Source: JAJPHC01 sp035255945 (GTDB taxonomy: Bacteria; Acidobacteriota; Thermoanaerobaculia; Gp7-AA8). Taken from it: 8,173 bases of DNA. Of this stretch, positions 6,206 to 8,173 are shown piece by piece. Both the position numbers and the translations under genes were made by a program. Positions within the stretch are counted from its first letter, which is position 1; every line of letters begins with the position of its first letter. The notes under the pieces are model-generated. The model was given only the letters and a program-made list of their open reading frames with translations. It was not told where the DNA came from and searched no databases. The stretch is from positions 1 through 8,173 of the forward strand of contig DATEZA010000146.1 in assembly GCA_035255945.1 (NCBI GenBank), given 5' to 3'.

Positions 6206-8059
6206 TTACGGCTTCGCTTGCCGCCGGCGTCTTGCGTGCAGCCGGTCCATCAGTTTCGTGGTCGACCGCACCTGCTCGAGGATCTTTTCTTCCAGTCCCG
6301 AGCCTTTCATCGAGAACGACTTCGCGCGGCGGAACACGGCGCGGGCGCGATCCTTCTGGCCGCTTTCGAGCAGCGCCATGCCGAGGTGCATGAGGTTCGT
6401 CGCGGTCGGACCGAGGTCGGCGGACTTGCTGAGGAAATCGACGGCGTTCCCGAAATCACGGCGCTTGAAGTAGACCCAGCCGAGGGCCGCAAGCGGGAAT
6501 TGCTTCAGCTCTTTCGGCGAGTAGCGCAATGCGAGCTGCGCCGATTCGAGAGCCTCATCGAGGTTCTCTTCCATCTCCGCGTAGTTGTACGCCTTCTCGT
6601 AGTACGCGATCGATTTCGCGTAATTCGAGTGATAGTCGCGCAGCATTTCTTCGAGCGCGCGATTCGCTTCCTTGAAATTGCCCTCGGCGCGCAGCGCTTC
6701 GACGAGCGTGGTGTACGCAGCCGAGGCAACGACTTCCGTCGGATGCTCTTTGAGAATGCGCCGCGCGACGGCGATCGCTTCGCCGTTCATGTCGAGATGC
6801 GAGCAGAGCAGCGCATACGGCATCAGGATGCTGACGTTTTCCGGATCGTTCTGGGACGCGCGCCGGTACAGATCGAGCGCTTCCTTGTAGCTGCCCTGAC
6901 TGACCAGCCCCTCCGCTTCCTTGAACGCCTCGGCCGCCGGACCCTCGGGCGGCACATGTCCGGAGATCCCTTCATAAATCTTGACGGCCTGCTGGTACTC
7001 CATCTTGTTCGGATTGAGCTCCAGCGCCTCCTGGAAGCACTGAATCGCTTTGCGGTTCCAGTTGCGATCGAGGTAGCAGAGTCCGAGGTGGTAGATCGCT
7101 TCCTCGTAATCGGGATCGAGCTTCAGCGCGGCCTGGAACGAGCGGATCGCGCGCTCCAGCTGGCCCTTTTCGTAAAAGATCGTGCCGAGGAGGAAGTGCG
7201 CCTGCGGGATCGCTTCGAGCTGGATCGCTTTTTCGAGGAACTTCTGCGCGCGGAGGAGTTTGCCTTTGCGCGCGTAGATCGCGCCGAGTGAGAAGTACGG
7301 GAGGAACGACTCCTGCGAGATCTGGATCGCGCGGCGCAGCCAGCGCTCCGCGCCTTTCAGGTCCTGACGCTCGTGCAGCAGCACGCCGTAGAACACGGCT
7401 GCGTCGAAATGATCGGGCAGCACTTCCAGCGTGCGCTCGAGGTACGTCTTGGCGCGATCGAGATCGCCGCCGTTGAAGAACATCTCGCCGAGGAAGAACG
7501 AGAGCTCGTAGTTGTCGCGGTCGAGCTTGAAACCTTCCTCGAGCGCTTTCATCCCGCGCTCCGGATCGAATGAATCGATCGCGGCTTCGGCTTCGGCGAT
7601 CAGCTGCTGGAAGCGCTCTTTCTTCTCACCGTGGAAGAGCGACACGATGCGGTCGCGGCGATCGATGAAGCGCTGCTTCTTTTCGAGAGCGAGCATCTGC
7701 TCGCCCATCTTCGATTCCCACAATTCGACGAGCTCGTCGGATGAAACGAGGTTCTTCTTCTCGAGCAGCTCTTTGACCGAGAGCAGGCCGGTTTGATTGA
7801 TGAAGATCGCGCGCTCGTGCTTCTGCACGGCATCGACGAGCGTGCGGAGCGTGTCGGCGGAGCGCTTGACGATCTCTTCAATTGCCGACACGCGCTCGAG
7901 CAGGTGCTCGTCGAGCGAAAGGTCTTCTTCCTCTTCGTAATCCTCGACGTCGTCCTCTTCGAACGAGGTGACGCCGGACAGAACCATGAGCTTGTTCTGA
8001 CAGCGAAAGCAGTACTCGCGATCGTCGTCGTTATAGGCACTGCAGGTCTGACAGAGCAT
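6206..8059 (-). CDS. Zinc-ribbon and tetratricopeptide-repeat (TPR) protein
   Basis: This is a 617-residue protein with no signal peptide or membrane segment, so probably cytoplasmic. The start is the ATG at 8059, because the zinc ribbon begins at once: Cys3-x2-Cys6 and Cys17-x2-Cys20. Next come a strongly acidic segment (residues 34-50, rich in Asp/Glu) and a charged helical, possibly coiled-coil region (51-150). From about 150 to 350 there is a run of TPRs, with typical units such as YLERTLEVLPDHFDAAVFYG and AIRSFQAALKLDPDYEEAIY. After a Pro/Gly break near 366-374, more degenerate TPR-like units continue to about 586. The tail is basic (HARRRRQAKP). TPRs form a superhelix that holds partner proteins, but no catalytic residues are visible and the partner is unknown. 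It starts 33 nt after a 3-hydroxyacyl-CoA dehydrogenase gene and may share its transcript. The architecture is clear; the function is not. Confidence 0.92.
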   Translation of the reverse strand: MLCQTCSAYNDDDREYCFRCQNKLMVLSGVTSFEEDDVEDYEEEEDLSLDEHLLERVSAIEEIVKRSADTLRTLVDAVQKHERAIFINQTGLLSVKELLEKKNLVSSDELVELWESKMGEQMLALEKKQRFIDRRDRIVSLFHGEKKERFQQLIAEAEAAIDSFDPERGMKALEEGFKLDRDNYELSFFLGEMFFNGGDLDRAKTYLERTLEVLPDHFDAAVFYGVLLHERQDLKGAERWLRRAIQISQESFLPYFSLGAIYARKGKLLRAQKFLEKAIQLEAIPQAHFLLGTIFYEKGQLERAIRSFQAALKLDPDYEEAIYHLGLCYLDRNWNRKAIQCFQEALELNPNKMEYQQAVKIYEGISGHVPPEGPAAEAFKEAEGLVSQGSYKEALDLYRRASQNDPENVSILMPYALLCSHLDMNGEAIAVARRILKEHPTEVVASAAYTTLVEALRAEGNFKEANRALEEMLRDYHSNYAKSIAYYEKAYNYAEMEENLDEALESAQLALRYSPKELKQFPLAALGWVYFKRRDFGNAVDFLSKSADLGPTATNLMHLGMALLESGQKDRARAVFRRAKSFSMKGSGLEEKILEQVRSTTKLMDRLHARRRRQAKP

Positions 8060-8092
8060 TGTTGTGCGGATTAAAACACGTTGCGGCGGTGC

Positions 8093-8173
8093 TCACTTCC
8101 GATAGTCGTAGAAGCCGCGTCCGCTCTTTCGACCGAGCCAGCCTGCGTCGACCATCTTTACGAGCAGCGGACA
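8093..8173 (-). CDS. 3-hydroxyacyl-CoA dehydrogenase, C-terminal fragment (cut by window end)
   Basis: The last 26 codons and TGA stop of a gene that enters from beyond the window. The translation ends in MVDAGWLGRKSGRGFYDY followed by RK. This is the characteristic C-terminal signature of the 3-hydroxyacyl-CoA / 3-hydroxybutyryl-CoA dehydrogenase family (Hbd, PaaH and relatives), in which the C-terminal helical domain mediates dimerisation. The enzyme oxidises (S)-3-hydroxyacyl-CoA to 3-oxoacyl-CoA with NAD+ in beta-oxidation, or works in reverse in butyrate-type pathways. An ending right after GFYDY is more typical of the stand-alone enzyme than of the large FadB-type fusion, but the fragment is too short to pick a subfamily. 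The next gene on the strand begins 33 nt downstream. Confidence 0.88.
   Translation of the reverse strand, partial: CPLLVKMVDAGWLGRKSGRGFYDYRK

Noticed and set aside
6107..7291. 394-residue plus-strand open frame opposite the TPR gene
   Set aside because: Antisense shadow of a clear TPR coding region; composition is Arg/Glu/Leu-rich with no domain, typical of GC-rich antisense frames.
8070..8075. TTTAAT on the minus strand as a -10 box for the TPR gene
   Set aside because: Only 10 nt or so before the ATG and no matching -35; the 33-nt gap fits cotranscription with the dehydrogenase gene better.

Overview
The window is GC-rich, densely coding bacterial DNA with no tRNA, rRNA, CRISPR array or mobile element that I can see. 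The style of the secreted repeat proteins and of the zinc-ribbon/TPR protein suggests an environmental, Acidobacteriota-like bacterium. That is an impression from protein style, not a proven placement.

Layout. (a) 1-1845, plus strand: the C-terminal ~85% of a UvrD/PcrA-type DNA helicase, cut by the window edge. (b) 6114-1811, minus strand: two tandem, related genes for exported proteins. Each appears to hold 14 copies of a ~45-residue unit built around a 'W-N-G-x-x-F-h-h-A-W' core (h = hydrophobic), which fits two seven-bladed beta-propellers. The upstream copy (6114-4120) is intact. The downstream copy (4082-1811) is split by a one-base frameshift near 3086. The two start regions share an almost identical non-coding block of about 37 bp. 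(c) 8059-6206, minus strand: a 617-residue cytoplasmic protein with an N-terminal four-cysteine zinc ribbon, an acidic stretch and about a dozen TPR-like repeats. (d) 8173-8093, minus strand: the last 26 codons of a 3-hydroxyacyl-CoA dehydrogenase, cut by the window end.

All minus-strand genes run in the same direction with short gaps: 33, 91 and 37 nt. They converge on the helicase gene, whose 3' end overlaps the last paralog by 35 nt. A perfect 9-bp hairpin lies in the 91-nt gap after the TPR gene. It probably separates the dehydrogenase-TPR unit from the paralog pair, although it lacks a U-tract. The helicase and dehydrogenase look like housekeeping genes. The tandem exported repeat proteins and their shared leader block are the least explained part. 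No gene-free stretch exceeds 100 bases.
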